From contig NZ_QRDQ01000007.1 of assembly GCF_003385895.1 (NCBI RefSeq), positions 124,001 to 188,000 on the forward strand: a stretch of 64,000 bases of DNA, read 5' to 3'. The stretch is from Flavobacterium cutihirudinis (GTDB lineage Bacteria; Bacteroidota; Bacteroidia; Flavobacteriales; Flavobacteriaceae). Below, piece by piece: positions 45,225 to 53,968 of the stretch; position 1 is the first letter of the stretch, and the number at the start of each line of letters is the position of its first letter. The notes under the pieces were generated by a model. It was not told where the DNA came from, made no database searches, and was given only the letters and a program-made list of their open reading frames with translations. The position numbers and the translations under genes are program-made.

Positions 45225-45806
45225 TTAAATCAGCCCTTTTATTTTAGCATGCTGTAGCAAAATAATAGTTTTAGCATCGACAATTTCGCCAGATTCAATC
45301 ATTGCATATGCTTCGTCAAAAGTATACTCCAAAACCTCAATGTTTTCTTGTTCAGAAGCTAATCCACCGCCTTCGCTTACTTTCATACTTTCATCGTATT
45401 CTCCAACAAAAAGATATAAAATTTCAGTAACAGCACCGGGAGACATATATGTTTGAGTTACTTTTTGAACTTTACTAATTCGGTAACCTGTTTCTTCTTC
45501 GGTTTCGCGAATGATGCATTCTTCAGGGTTATCTTCGTCTAAAAGTCCGGCGCAGACTTCAATCATCATTCCGGTTTTATTTCCGTTAAGGAAACTTGGC
45601 AAACGAAATTGACGCGTTAAAATAACCGTTTTTTTATCGGTATTATACAAAAGAATTCCTGCTCCATTTCCTCTGTCATAAACTTCACGAACATGAGTCT
45701 GCACTTTCTCATTTTCTTTCTGATAAGTGAAAGTAATCTTGTTTAAGATGTACCAATTGTCTGATAATAATTTAGTTTCTGTAACTTTAATTTCTGGATT
45801 TTTCAT
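45225..45806 (-). CDS. Nudix hydrolase, NudK/GDP-mannose pyrophosphatase type
   Basis: 193 residues. Cytoplasmic Nudix enzyme with the full box GLLDEDNPEECIIRETEEETG (GX5EX7REXXEEXGX, starting about residue 89). Flanking segments HVREVYDRGNGAGILLYN, VILTRQFRLPSFLNGNKTGMMIEVCAG and QTYMSPGAVTEILYLFVGEY match the YffH/NudK branch, which hydrolyses GDP-mannose or ADP-ribose. ADP-sugar specificity cannot be separated from GDP-mannose here. Confidence 0.9.
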   Translation of the reverse strand: MKNPEIKVTETKLLSDNWYILNKITFTYQKENEKVQTHVREVYDRGNGAGILLYNTDKKTVILTRQFRLPSFLNGNKTGMMIEVCAGLLDEDNPEECIIRETEEETGYRISKVQKVTQTYMSPGAVTEILYLFVGEYDESMKVSEGGGLASEQENIEVLEYTFDEAYAMIESGEIVDAKTIILLQHAKIKGLI

Positions 45807-45828
45807 GGCGTAAATATTTGTATAAAAA

Positions 45829-45853
45829 AAACGCTCTGATTATCAGAGCGTTT
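45829..45853 (-). terminator. Terminator after purA
   Basis: AAACGCTCTGA pairs with TCAGAGCGTTT around a tight 3-nt loop, with an A/T tract on the distal side, 9 bp past the purA stop. Confidence 0.8.
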
Positions 45854-45861
45854 AGAATGTA

Positions 45862-47133
45862 TTATTTTGTTATTGTTTGCTTTCTGTCTGGTCCAACCGA
45901 TACGATTTTGATTGGCACTCCAACTTCAGCTTCAATAAATTCGATATATTCTTTTAGCTCAACTGGTAATTGATCATAAGTTGTCAAACCAGTTAAATCA
46001 GCTTGCCATCCTTTGAACTCCTTGTAAACAGGAGTTACATTTTCTGGTTCAATGTTGTAAGGGAAATGAGAAATATTTTGTCCTTTATAGTTGTATTCAG
46101 TACAAACTTTCAAAGTTTCGAATCCAGAAAGAACATCGCCTTTCATCATCATTAACTGAGTAACTCCGTTTACTTGAACAGCATATTTTAAAGCTACTAA
46201 GTCTAACCATCCGCAACGTCTTTGTCTTCCTGTAACAGATCCAAATTCGTTTCCGACTCTTGCCATTGTAGCACCAACTTCGTCAAAAAGTTCAGTAGGG
46301 AAAGGTCCGCTACCAACACGTGTAACATAAGCTTTAAAAATTCCGTAAACTTCTTTGATTTTGTTAGGAGCAATTCCTAAACCTGTACAAGCTCCAGCTG
46401 CAGTAGTATTTGATGAAGTTACGAACGGATACGTTCCAAAATCAACATCTAATAAAGAACCTTGAGCTCCTTCACAAAGAATAGATTTACCTGCTTTTTG
46501 AGCTTGGTACATATATTCTTCACTGTCAATAAAATCTAATTTTTTAAGTTCTTCAATAGCTTCAAAGAATTCTTTTTCTAATTCAGCTAAATTATATTGA
46601 ATAGCAACATCATAAAAAGCAATCATTGCCTCATGTTTGTCTGCTAATGCTCTGTAACGCTCTTTGAAATCTTCTAATTCAACATCTCCAACACGTAAAC
46701 CGTTTCTTCCGGTTTTATCCATGTAAGTTGGTCCAATTCCTTTTAGAGTAGAACCAATTTTTGCTTTTCCTTTTGATGCTTCAGAAGCAGCGTCAAGCAA
46801 ACGGTGTGTTGGTAAAATTAAATGTGCTTTTCTAGAAATGATTAATTTCTTTTTGATGTCAAGGTTGAATTTCTCTAAACCTTCAATTTCTTTTTGAAAA
46901 ACTACAGGATCGATTACAACACCATTCCCGATGATGTTTACTGAATCTTTATGGAAAATTCCAGAAGGAATAGTTCTTAATACGTGCTTAATTCCGTCAA
47001 ATTCTAATGTATGTCCTGCATTTGGGCCTCCTTGAAAACGTGCAATAATATCATAATTTGAGGTAAGAACGTCAACAATTTTTCCTTTACCTTCATCTCC
47101 CCATTGTAATCCTAGTAATAAATCTACGGTCAT
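45862..47133 (-). CDS. purA: Adenylosuccinate synthase
   Basis: 423 residues, GTP-dependent first step from IMP to AMP. Conserved segments: [18 protein letters not shown] (P-loop-like with catalytic Asp), [15 protein letters not shown] (catalytic His), [54 protein letters not shown]-type region, [19 protein letters not shown] and [12 protein letters not shown]. It follows the fur-like gene by 94 bp. Confidence 0.97.
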   Translation of the reverse strand: [423 protein letters not shown]

Positions 47134-47227
47134 TCTGTTTTAATTTGCGTTGAGACAAGCCAAGCTGCCCTACTGATTAATGTAGTTAATTTTCTTTTTT
47201 TTATTTTTTGAATAATTCCTTTCCGGA

Positions 47228-47686
47228 TTATTGTTTTTGCTTTTTGTTTCCGTAGAAATACAGTGAATGATTCGTAATTTCGATATCAAATATTTCTTCG
47301 ATTGTTTTTTTGATGGTCTGAATTCTTGGATCACAAAATTCAATAACTTCTCCAGAATCAGTCATGATGATATGATCATGCTGTTTGTCGAAATACGATT
47401 TCTCGTAGTAAGCCTGATTTTGTCCAAATTGATGTTTTCTAACCAAAGCGCAGTCTAACAATAACTCAATCGTGTTGTACAAAGTAGCTCTGCTCACACG
47501 GTAGTTCTTGTTTTTCATTTTGATATATAAGTTTTCAATATCAAAATGCTCTTCGCTGTCGTAAATTTCCTGAAGTATAGCATAACGCTCAGGAGTTTTA
47601 CGATGCCCTTTTTGTTCAAGATACATTGTAAAAACATTTTTTACAATTTCTTGATTCTTAGTGTTGTCAGTTGAAATGAGTGTCAT
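47228..47686 (-). CDS. Fur/PerR-family transcriptional regulator with altered zinc site
   Basis: 152 residues from the ATG at 47686. The winged HTH is clear: [32 protein letters not shown] and [24 protein letters not shown]. The C-terminal dimer/metal domain keeps the HDHII His residues (103, 105) and FCDPRI (Cys118), but the usual CxxC after HDHI is MTDS (108-111), so the classic structural zinc Cys pair is missing. It is a metal- or peroxide-responsive regulator of unknown regulon. The start lies 6 bases after a -7 element, which suggests leaderless mRNA. Confidence 0.87.
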   Translation of the reverse strand: MTLISTDNTKNQEIVKNVFTMYLEQKGHRKTPERYAILQEIYDSEEHFDIENLYIKMKNKNYRVSRATLYNTIELLLDCALVRKHQFGQNQAYYEKSYFDKQHDHIIMTDSGEVIEFCDPRIQTIKKTIEEIFDIEITNHSLYFYGNKKQKQ

Positions 47687-47692
47687 ATCCGG

Positions 47693-47719
47693 CAAAGATA
47701 ATTTTTTATTTTTAATCAA
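47693..47719 (-). promoter_or_regulatory. Promoter of Fur-family gene, probably leaderless
   Basis: Minus strand: TTG (47719-47717), 16-bp spacer, TATCTTTG (47700-47693), then 6 bp to the ATG. It is the same spacing as the MFS promoter at 12352-12378. Confidence 0.6.
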
Positions 47720-47870
47720 TAAAAGTTTCGGCTTTAAAGTTTAACGTTCAAAATCATTTCAAAGCGGTAGAAAGACAATATTTATAGGCTTTAGCAATGA
47801 TTTATTTTGGATAATCTAAAAAAGCTTAATTAACATAAATATTTTTAATTACAATAAAATTAACAAATTT

Positions 47871-48413
47871 CTATTTGCTTTTCGTCATGTACATGTACCA
47901 ATTCCATTCCCACGTTTTTCCGTTGTCATCAGACATTGCCTGACTCCAAACAGGATTTTGTGGATCTCTGGCATCCCAGCGAAAAACTTGGAGCACATCT
48001 TTATCTTCAAAAATATCTTTTGAGAAAAAATGCCCAATATTATTTTCGAATGAACCAACGACAGGCTTATCTAAAACTCCTGTATTTGAATCGGACCAAT
48101 AAATACTCCACAATCTCGTTTTTGGATTAAATAATCTGACCGTCATTCCTTCAAAAGGTTCTCCGTCAAAAGTGGCTAGAAAATTATCAATATTTCCAAT
48201 TCCGTGAAGGATTTTATACATTTCCTGAGTCGATGGAAACTCAATCCATTCGGTGCAATTTGCAAAACGTTTTTTTAATTTTTTATTTCGGATGAAAGAC
48301 TTTCCCTGAAAAAAATCAAAATCATCTTTTGAAGAAGATTTAGAAGCGACAATTATAAGTTCGCCATTTTTATCAAAATGTATTTCAGGAATTTCTAAGT
48401 TTTCATTTTCCAT
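47871..48413 (-). CDS. Conserved hypothetical protein (lipocalin-like, DUF1579-like)
   Basis: 180 residues. The pattern FFQGKSFIRNKKLKKRF, WIEFPSTQEMYKILHGIGNIDNF, GMTVRLFNPKTRLWSIYWSDSNTG, KPVVGSFENNIGHFF, FRWDARDPQNPVWSQAMSDDNGKTWEWNWYM is a family I recognise as widespread in Bacteroidota and other phyla, annotated hypothetical. Strand order suggests a small lipocalin-like barrel that might bind a hydrophobic ligand. No signal peptide. Function unknown. Confidence 0.7.
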   Translation of the reverse strand: MENENLEIPEIHFDKNGELIIVASKSSSKDDFDFFQGKSFIRNKKLKKRFANCTEWIEFPSTQEMYKILHGIGNIDNFLATFDGEPFEGMTVRLFNPKTRLWSIYWSDSNTGVLDKPVVGSFENNIGHFFSKDIFEDKDVLQVFRWDARDPQNPVWSQAMSDDNGKTWEWNWYMYMTKSK

Positions 48414-48458
48414 AAAAAAAATATTTAAGTTCTTGCTTGTTCTCCTTATGCGTAATTA

Positions 48459-48597
48459 TTTTAAACACATAGAAACATAGGTTTTATTTTCTAAAAAGTG
48501 GACAAAAAGTAACCAGTTTCTAACACATAGTCTATGTTTGATATTATAAGTGAAACGCCTTTGTCGACAAAGGAATCTATGTTTCTATGTGTTAAAA
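48459..48597. repeat. Composite palindromic element with ~22-bp terminal inverted repeats
   Basis: Outer arms 48459-48480 (TTTTAAACACATAGAAACATAG) and 48577-48597 (complement) enclose a half-copy (AACACATAGTCTATGTTT) and a central palindrome CCTTTGTCGACAAAGG at 48558-48573. It is non-coding and lies between spoT and the hypothetical gene. The overall structure is MITE-like. Confidence 0.8.
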
Positions 48598-48629
48598 TAT
48601 TTTTTTTTTTGATTCTTTGTTAGTAATTA

Positions 48630-50849
48630 TTATGTTCTGTATTCTCTTGTAACTTTATCTACACCATCAATTTTCTTGATCGCATTAATCATTTTCTTTA
48701 AAATGGTATTGTTTTTCACAATTACCGCAACTTGTCCATGAAAAATTCCAGCATCGGTACTCAAAGAAATACTTTGAATATTCACACTCATATTGTTCGA
48801 AATTACCTTCGTCAACTGGTTTGTAAGTCCTAAAACGTCCATTCCGGTAATATTGATAATTGCCTTGAATTCTTCTTGAGACGAATCAATCCATTTGGCG
48901 CTCATGATTCGGTACGCATAATTGGACTGCATTCCAATAGCATTTGGACAATCTTTCTTATGTACTTTTATACCTTCGTTGATCGTAACAAAACCAAAAA
49001 CATCATCACCCGGAATTGGGTTACAACATTGCGACAGCTTATAATCAAGTTTGTCATGTTCTGTTCCAAAAACCAACATATCATAATTACTGCTGATAAC
49101 TGGTTTATGGATATCCTCGTCGGCAGTATCTTTATTTCTTTTGATTTTATTTTTGAAGAAATTGATAAACGAATTGCTTTTTTGAGCCGCATAATCTTTT
49201 AACTGCTGATTTTCGATCGCTCCAATTCCAACTCTGTAAAATAAATCTAAGCTTGTTTTTAATTTAAAAAAGTTAACCAGCTCGTTTGTAACTTGCTCGT
49301 TGAGTGTAACTTTTAGATGTTTTAATTTTCGGGTAAGAAGTTCTTTTCCTTCCTCGCCAATTTTTTTCGTGTTCTCGTTAAGAACATTTTTAATCTTGTT
49401 TTTCGCGCGTGAAGTAGTAACATATTCCAACCAGTTTACTGTTGGTTTTTGATTGGCAGATGTGATAACTTCAACCTGGTCACCACTTTTTAATTCGTGG
49501 TTTAAAGGAACAAGACGACCATTTACACGCGTTCCTCTGGTTTTGATTCCAATTTCAGAGTGAATACTGAACGCAAAATCTAATGAAGTTGCTCCTTTTG
49601 GTAATGATTTAATTTCTCCTTTTGGCGTAAAGACGAAAATTTCTTTTGAATATAAATTCATTTTGAAATCCTCAACAAAATCTACCGCATTCGTTTCCTG
49701 ATTTTCTAAAGCCTCACGAAGTAAGTTCAGCCAAGTATCCAGACCGCTTTCTTCGGTTGCGCCATTTTTATATTTATAATGGGCAGCATAACCTTTCTCG
49801 GCAATTTCATCCATTCGTTCACTTCGAACCTGAACTTCGACCCAACGACCTTTTGGCCCCATTACGGTGATGTGAAGCGCTTCGTAACCAGTTGATTTTG
49901 GAGATGAAATCCAGTCACGCAATCGGCTCGGGCTTGGTCTATAATGATCTGTTACAATTGAATAGATTTTCCATGCGATGAATTTCTCATCATGCGGATC
50001 TGATTTATAGACAATTCTAAGTGCGAATTTGTCATAAACTTCATCAAAACTTACATTTTGCGCACGCATTTTTCGGCGGATCGAATAAATTGATTTCGGA
50101 CGGCCTTTTATGATATAGTCAATATTTTCAATATCCAGAGATTTTTTCAAAACATCCGAAATGTCTTTGATATATGCATCTTGTTCTTCTTTCGTTTCTC
50201 TGATTTTGCTAACAATGTCATTATAAACATTAGGCTCAGTATATTTCAGTCCAAGATCTTCCAACTTGGTTTTAATATTATAAAGTCCTAAGCGATGGGC
50301 TAGAGGAGCATAAATATAGAGTGTTTCAGAAGCAATTTTGGTTTGTTTGTATTCTGCCATCGAATCCATAGTCTGCATATTGTGCAGACGATCCGCCAGT
50401 TTAATCAGAATTACACGAACATCATCGTTTAATGTCAGGATCATTTTACGGAAATTTTCCGCCTGCATCGATGCATTCAAATCTTTCTGAACTAATGAAA
50501 TTTTCGTTAAACCTTCAACTAACTGTGCCACTTTAGGATTAAACAGACGCTCGATTTCTTGAACCGTCATAGGAGTATCTTCAACAACATCATGCAGTAA
50601 GGCAGCAGCAATGGAGGTCGCACCCAAACCAATTTCTGAGGCAACGATTTTTGCAACCGCAATAGGATGAAAGATATAAGCTTCACCAGATTTACGTCTT
50701 TGTTCTTTATGAGCATCGACGGCAACATCAAAAGCTTTCCGAATTAATTTTTTGTCTGTAGGGCTTAAAGTTTGATAACTAATTCGAAGTAATTCTTTGT
50801 ATTCCTGCGCAATAGCTTTGTTTTCTTTTTCAATATCAATTTCTGTCAT
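48630..50849 (-). CDS. Bifunctional (p)ppGpp synthetase/hydrolase RelA/SpoT
   Basis: 739 residues from the ATG at 50849 (MTEIDIEKEN); the TTG 15 bases earlier is less likely. Domain order: HD hydrolase (about 45-200, with FHPIAVAKIV and LLHDVVEDTP), RelA/SpoT synthetase (about 250-360, with FALRIVYKS and EVQVRSERMDEIAEKGYAAHYKYK), TGS (about 405-465, IFVFTPKGEIKSLPKGATSLDFAFSIH), helical region and a C-terminal ACT domain (about 665-739). Both catalytic sites look intact, so it should both make and degrade the stringent-response alarmone. Single-copy RSH proteins are usual in this group. Confidence 0.95.
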   Translation of the reverse strand: MTEIDIEKENKAIAQEYKELLRISYQTLSPTDKKLIRKAFDVAVDAHKEQRRKSGEAYIFHPIAVAKIVASEIGLGATSIAAALLHDVVEDTPMTVQEIERLFNPKVAQLVEGLTKISLVQKDLNASMQAENFRKMILTLNDDVRVILIKLADRLHNMQTMDSMAEYKQTKIASETLYIYAPLAHRLGLYNIKTKLEDLGLKYTEPNVYNDIVSKIRETKEEQDAYIKDISDVLKKSLDIENIDYIIKGRPKSIYSIRRKMRAQNVSFDEVYDKFALRIVYKSDPHDEKFIAWKIYSIVTDHYRPSPSRLRDWISSPKSTGYEALHITVMGPKGRWVEVQVRSERMDEIAEKGYAAHYKYKNGATEESGLDTWLNLLREALENQETNAVDFVEDFKMNLYSKEIFVFTPKGEIKSLPKGATSLDFAFSIHSEIGIKTRGTRVNGRLVPLNHELKSGDQVEVITSANQKPTVNWLEYVTTSRAKNKIKNVLNENTKKIGEEGKELLTRKLKHLKVTLNEQVTNELVNFFKLKTSLDLFYRVGIGAIENQQLKDYAAQKSNSFINFFKNKIKRNKDTADEDIHKPVISSNYDMLVFGTEHDKLDYKLSQCCNPIPGDDVFGFVTINEGIKVHKKDCPNAIGMQSNYAYRIMSAKWIDSSQEEFKAIINITGMDVLGLTNQLTKVISNNMSVNIQSISLSTDAGIFHGQVAVIVKNNTILKKMINAIKKIDGVDKVTREYRT

Positions 50850-51012
50850 AACGGCATAGTTCAAGTACTAAAAATAAGAATTAGTTTGAATATACGCAAG
50901 GGAATAGAATGTTGATTTGGGATTTATAATTTTAGATTTATGATTTTAGATTTTGGATGAATTTGAAGAAAAAAAAGCTAAGAATTCTATAGTGATTAGT
51001 GTAATTTATATA

Positions 51013-51359
51013 GTCCCGAAGGGACAAAAAAAGGATTATGTCAGTTTGGTTACCGATATGAAATCTCTACGAGATAATTTTTGAAGATGTTGGTTTGAAA
51101 TGCTCCTTTAGGAGCTAAATATTTTTTTAAAAAAATATCAGTTGCGAACAAATATGAAATTTCTGCGAGATAATTTTTGAAGATGTTGGTTTGAAATGCT
51201 CCTTTAGGAGCTAAATATTTGAAAAAAATACATCAGTTGCGAACAAATATGAAATTTCTACGAGATATTTTTTGAATAGTTTGAAAAACAATGCTCCTTT
51301 AGGAGCTAAATATCGGTAGAAAAAATACATGCGCGAGAAATAAAATGTCCCGTAGGGAC
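51013..51359. repeat. Palindrome cluster with three ~95-bp tandem units (REP-like)
   Basis: Within the 576-bp gene-free region 50850-51425. Units begin TATGAAATnTCTnCGAGATA at 51057, 51153 and 51248 (spacing 96 and 95 bp), each followed by GCTCCTTTAGGAGC. Flanked by GTCCCGAAGGGAC (51013) and GTCCCGTAGGGAC (51347). It shares the 15-mer TATCGGTAGAAAAAA and the GTCCCnnnGGGAC palindrome with the array at 9879-10389 but has no transposase beside it. Confidence 0.8.
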
Positions 51360-51367
51360 ATTAGAAG

Positions 51368-51409
51368 TTTAATCTTTGTCAAAGTTTTTAAACATTGACA
51401 AAGATTAAA
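51368..51409 (-). terminator. Terminator after serine hydrolase gene
   Basis: TTTAATCTTTGTCAAAGTTT pairs with its near-complement at 51390-51409, one mismatch, 2-nt loop. Its core matches the terminator at 24877-24915. Confidence 0.75.
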
Positions 51410-51425
51410 CCACTAAGAAGTTTTC

Positions 51426-52961
51426 TTATATTTTAGAAAAATCCAAATCCTGAAAGTCATAACTAAAATCAGTTAATTCAGAGATAGGAAGCATTTTTAA
51501 GTTCGTAACTTTTCCACTTTCGTCATAAGTGAATAGCAAGTGAGCATCGGCATGGAAAAAAGCATTGTTCCATTTTATGACATAATTTCCATTTTTATAG
51601 AAAAAAACTTCACCGGCTAATTGCGGAGAACGTTTTGAAGCAAAGTATAATTTTCCTTTTTTTTCTGTAATGTTGATTTCGCCAAACCAATTGTCTTTGT
51701 AAGTTCCAATAATTTTTGAGAAATCAATTTTCAGTTTATCTTTTTTGTTTTTGGCTACGGTTGCCCAAACTTCATCAGTAACTTTGTCGGCAGAATCTTC
51801 ACTTTCTTTTATTCTGCTGCTATAAATAGTGACATAATCGTCAGATTTGATTCCTAAATAACTGTCTTTTATTGTATTTGTAATAGCACTGAATGCTGCT
51901 CCAGATTGCTGATTAGTTAAAACGATGATTCCCAAACCTAACTCCGGTATTAAAGTCGTCTGCGTAACATTTCCTTCTAATCCTCCGGTATGCGAAACTT
52001 GTTTGTAACCTTTAACATCACTTAAAAACCAACCTAAACCATAACCGGAAAAATGTGTATTGTATGGAGGTCTTGTTTTCACCGGAATAATAGTTTGTAA
52101 TTGCCACATTTCGTTATGCTCTTTTTCAGAGAATAATTGTTTGTCGCCATATTTTCCATTATTGATTTGTAAAATCGCCCATTTGCTCAAATCATTTACG
52201 CTTGAATAAATTCCGGCTGCGCCATCAAAAAGCTGATTTTCGTATCTTTTAATTGTTTTTAACTTTCCATCAATTGGTACATGAGGTGTAATTACGTTCG
52301 AAGTATCTTTTAAACGTTTTAGAGAAGCCACACTCTGATTCATTTCAAGAGGTTTCATAATGCGATTTTCGACGAAATCTGCCCAGCTTTGGCCGCTCAC
52401 AACATGAACAATTTCACCGGCAATTATGTACATTAAATTGTCATAATCGTATTTCGTTCTAAAACTTGAAACCGGTTTTAAGTAACGTAAATTATGTACA
52501 ATATCCTTGGCTGTAAAATCACTTCCGTCAGGCCAGATCATTAAATCTCCCGCACCAAGTCCGAGTCCGCTTCTGTGTGTTAAGAGGTCACGAATAGTAA
52601 ATTCGTTCGTTACGTAATCGTCGTACATTTTAAAATCAGGAAGATATTTAATAACCTTATCGTCCCATTTTATTTTGCCTTCATCTACCAACATTGCCAG
52701 TGCTGCACTGGTAAAAGCCTTGCTGTTTGATGCAATTCCGAAAAGAGTATTAGCATCTACTTTTTGTTGGGTAATAACCGATTTTACGCCATATCCTTTA
52801 GACAAAACTACTTTTCCGTCTTTTACAATCGCAACTGAAATTCCGGGAACATCAAATGCTTTCATCGTTCGTTCTACTAAATTATCTACTTCCTGATTGG
52901 TAATTTGTGCGAAAGCGGTGAAACTGAATAATAGTGCTAAAAACGATATTTTGTACTTCAT
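51426..52961 (-). CDS. Exported serine hydrolase, class C beta-lactamase-like, with DUF3471
   Basis: 511 residues with a signal peptide (MKYKISFLALLFSFTAFAQ). The beta-lactamase/penicillin-binding fold carries SNSK (Ser78, Lys81, SxxK motif), YDYDNLMYIIAGEIV (YxN motif) and VSHTGGLEGN (the KTG-equivalent HTG). The C-terminal ~110 residues (DFSKIIGTYKDNWFGEINITEKKGKLYFASKRS) match DUF3471. Members include esterases, D-amino-acid peptidases and beta-lactam hydrolases; no specific activity is assignable. An HTG in place of KTG favours an esterase/peptidase over a beta-lactamase. Confidence 0.88.
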   Translation of the reverse strand: MKYKISFLALLFSFTAFAQITNQEVDNLVERTMKAFDVPGISVAIVKDGKVVLSKGYGVKSVITQQKVDANTLFGIASNSKAFTSAALAMLVDEGKIKWDDKVIKYLPDFKMYDDYVTNEFTIRDLLTHRSGLGLGAGDLMIWPDGSDFTAKDIVHNLRYLKPVSSFRTKYDYDNLMYIIAGEIVHVVSGQSWADFVENRIMKPLEMNQSVASLKRLKDTSNVITPHVPIDGKLKTIKRYENQLFDGAAGIYSSVNDLSKWAILQINNGKYGDKQLFSEKEHNEMWQLQTIIPVKTRPPYNTHFSGYGLGWFLSDVKGYKQVSHTGGLEGNVTQTTLIPELGLGIIVLTNQQSGAAFSAITNTIKDSYLGIKSDDYVTIYSSRIKESEDSADKVTDEVWATVAKNKKDKLKIDFSKIIGTYKDNWFGEINITEKKGKLYFASKRSPQLAGEVFFYKNGNYVIKWNNAFFHADAHLLFTYDESGKVTNLKMLPISELTDFSYDFQDLDFSKI

Positions 52962-52978
52962 AACTTGGTAGTTTTAGG

Positions 52979-53770
52979 TTATTTAAATTCTCTTTGGCGT
53001 TTGGCTTCAAAAATTAAAATGGCAGCAGCAACCGAAACATTCATACTGTCAATTTCGCCCTGCATCGGAATAATGATATTTTGTGTGGCGGCATCGCGCC
53101 ATTCTTGTGTTAAACCAGTGGCTTCTGTTCCTACAACCAAAGCGGTTGGTGTAGTAAAGTTTTGTGTATGATAGGAAGTCGAATTTTGCAAGGTTGCACA
53201 GTAAAAATCAATCTTTTTTTCTTTTAGAAAAGCAATAATTTCAGCTGTTGTGCCCGTTGCGATCTGATTGGTAAATAAACATCCAACACTCGAGCGCACA
53301 ATATTCGGATTGTATAAATCACTTTTTGGATTTGCAATCAAAACGGCGTCAAGATTTGCTGCGTCGGCAGTTCGCAAAAGTGCACCGATATTTCCAGGTT
53401 TTTCAGGAGCTTCGGCAACAAGAATTAATGGATTTTCGGATAATTTTAAATCGGATAATTGTAAGGATTTGGATTTGGCTACAGCCAAAATTCCTTCAGT
53501 GGTATCACGATAAGCAAGTTTCTGATAAACTTCTTTATTGATTTCAATTAGTTGAACCGATGAAGAAACCAGTTTGCTAATTTGATTTTCAGTAACCAAT
53601 TCAGGTAAAAATAAAACAGTCTCGATTTCGTATCCGCCTTTTAAAGCTATTGAAATTTCACGTAAACCTTCAATCAAAAATGTTCCGGTTTGTTTGCGGG
53701 CTTTTGCTTTTTCCTGCAATAAAACAAGAGATTTTATAAACGGATTTTGAACTGAAGTGATTTGTTTCAT
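52979..53770 (-). CDS. SpoU/TrmH-family RNA 2'-O-methyltransferase
   Basis: 263 residues. Short N-terminal substrate-binding region (SVQNPFIKSLVLLQEKAKARKQTGTFLIEGLREI) then the SPOUT domain with all three motifs: EAPEKPGNIGALLRTADAANLDAVLI, LVVGTEATGLTQEW and IPMQGEIDSMNVSVAAAILIFEAKRQ. It methylates ribose 2'-OH of rRNA or tRNA using SAM; rRNA-G2251-type (RlmB) or another target cannot be decided. It lies 17 bp upstream of the serine hydrolase gene on the same strand. Confidence 0.92.
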   Translation of the reverse strand: MKQITSVQNPFIKSLVLLQEKAKARKQTGTFLIEGLREISIALKGGYEIETVLFLPELVTENQISKLVSSSVQLIEINKEVYQKLAYRDTTEGILAVAKSKSLQLSDLKLSENPLILVAEAPEKPGNIGALLRTADAANLDAVLIANPKSDLYNPNIVRSSVGCLFTNQIATGTTAEIIAFLKEKKIDFYCATLQNSTSYHTQNFTTPTALVVGTEATGLTQEWRDAATQNIIIPMQGEIDSMNVSVAAAILIFEAKRQREFK

Positions 53771-53869
53771 TCTTTTTGAGATGCTAAGATTCTAAGGTGC
53801 TAAGGTACTGAGATTTTTTTTAAAGTTGCAAAGGCTCAAAGAGCCAAAAAATGCAAGGCAATAAAAAAG

Positions 53870-53957
53870 TTTGCCACAAATTTCGCGAATTTTCACAAAT
53901 TTTTCACCACTGCAGGTAAAATAGTAATTCGTGTAAATTCGTAAAAATTGTGGCAAA
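53870..53957. repeat. Inverted repeat with GCCACAAATT arms
   Basis: Left arm from 53870 (TTTGCCACAAATTTCGCGAA) and right arm 53926-53957 (complement, ending AATTGTGGCAAA) differ at several bases. 198-bp gene-free region. A dispersed element type I associate with Flavobacterium genomes. Confidence 0.65.
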
Positions 53958-53968
53958 AAATATAAAGC

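Noticed and set aside
47134..47227. Purine riboswitch or leader before purA
   Set aside because: Only a weak CTAC/GTAG hairpin is present; no purine-riboswitch-like core.
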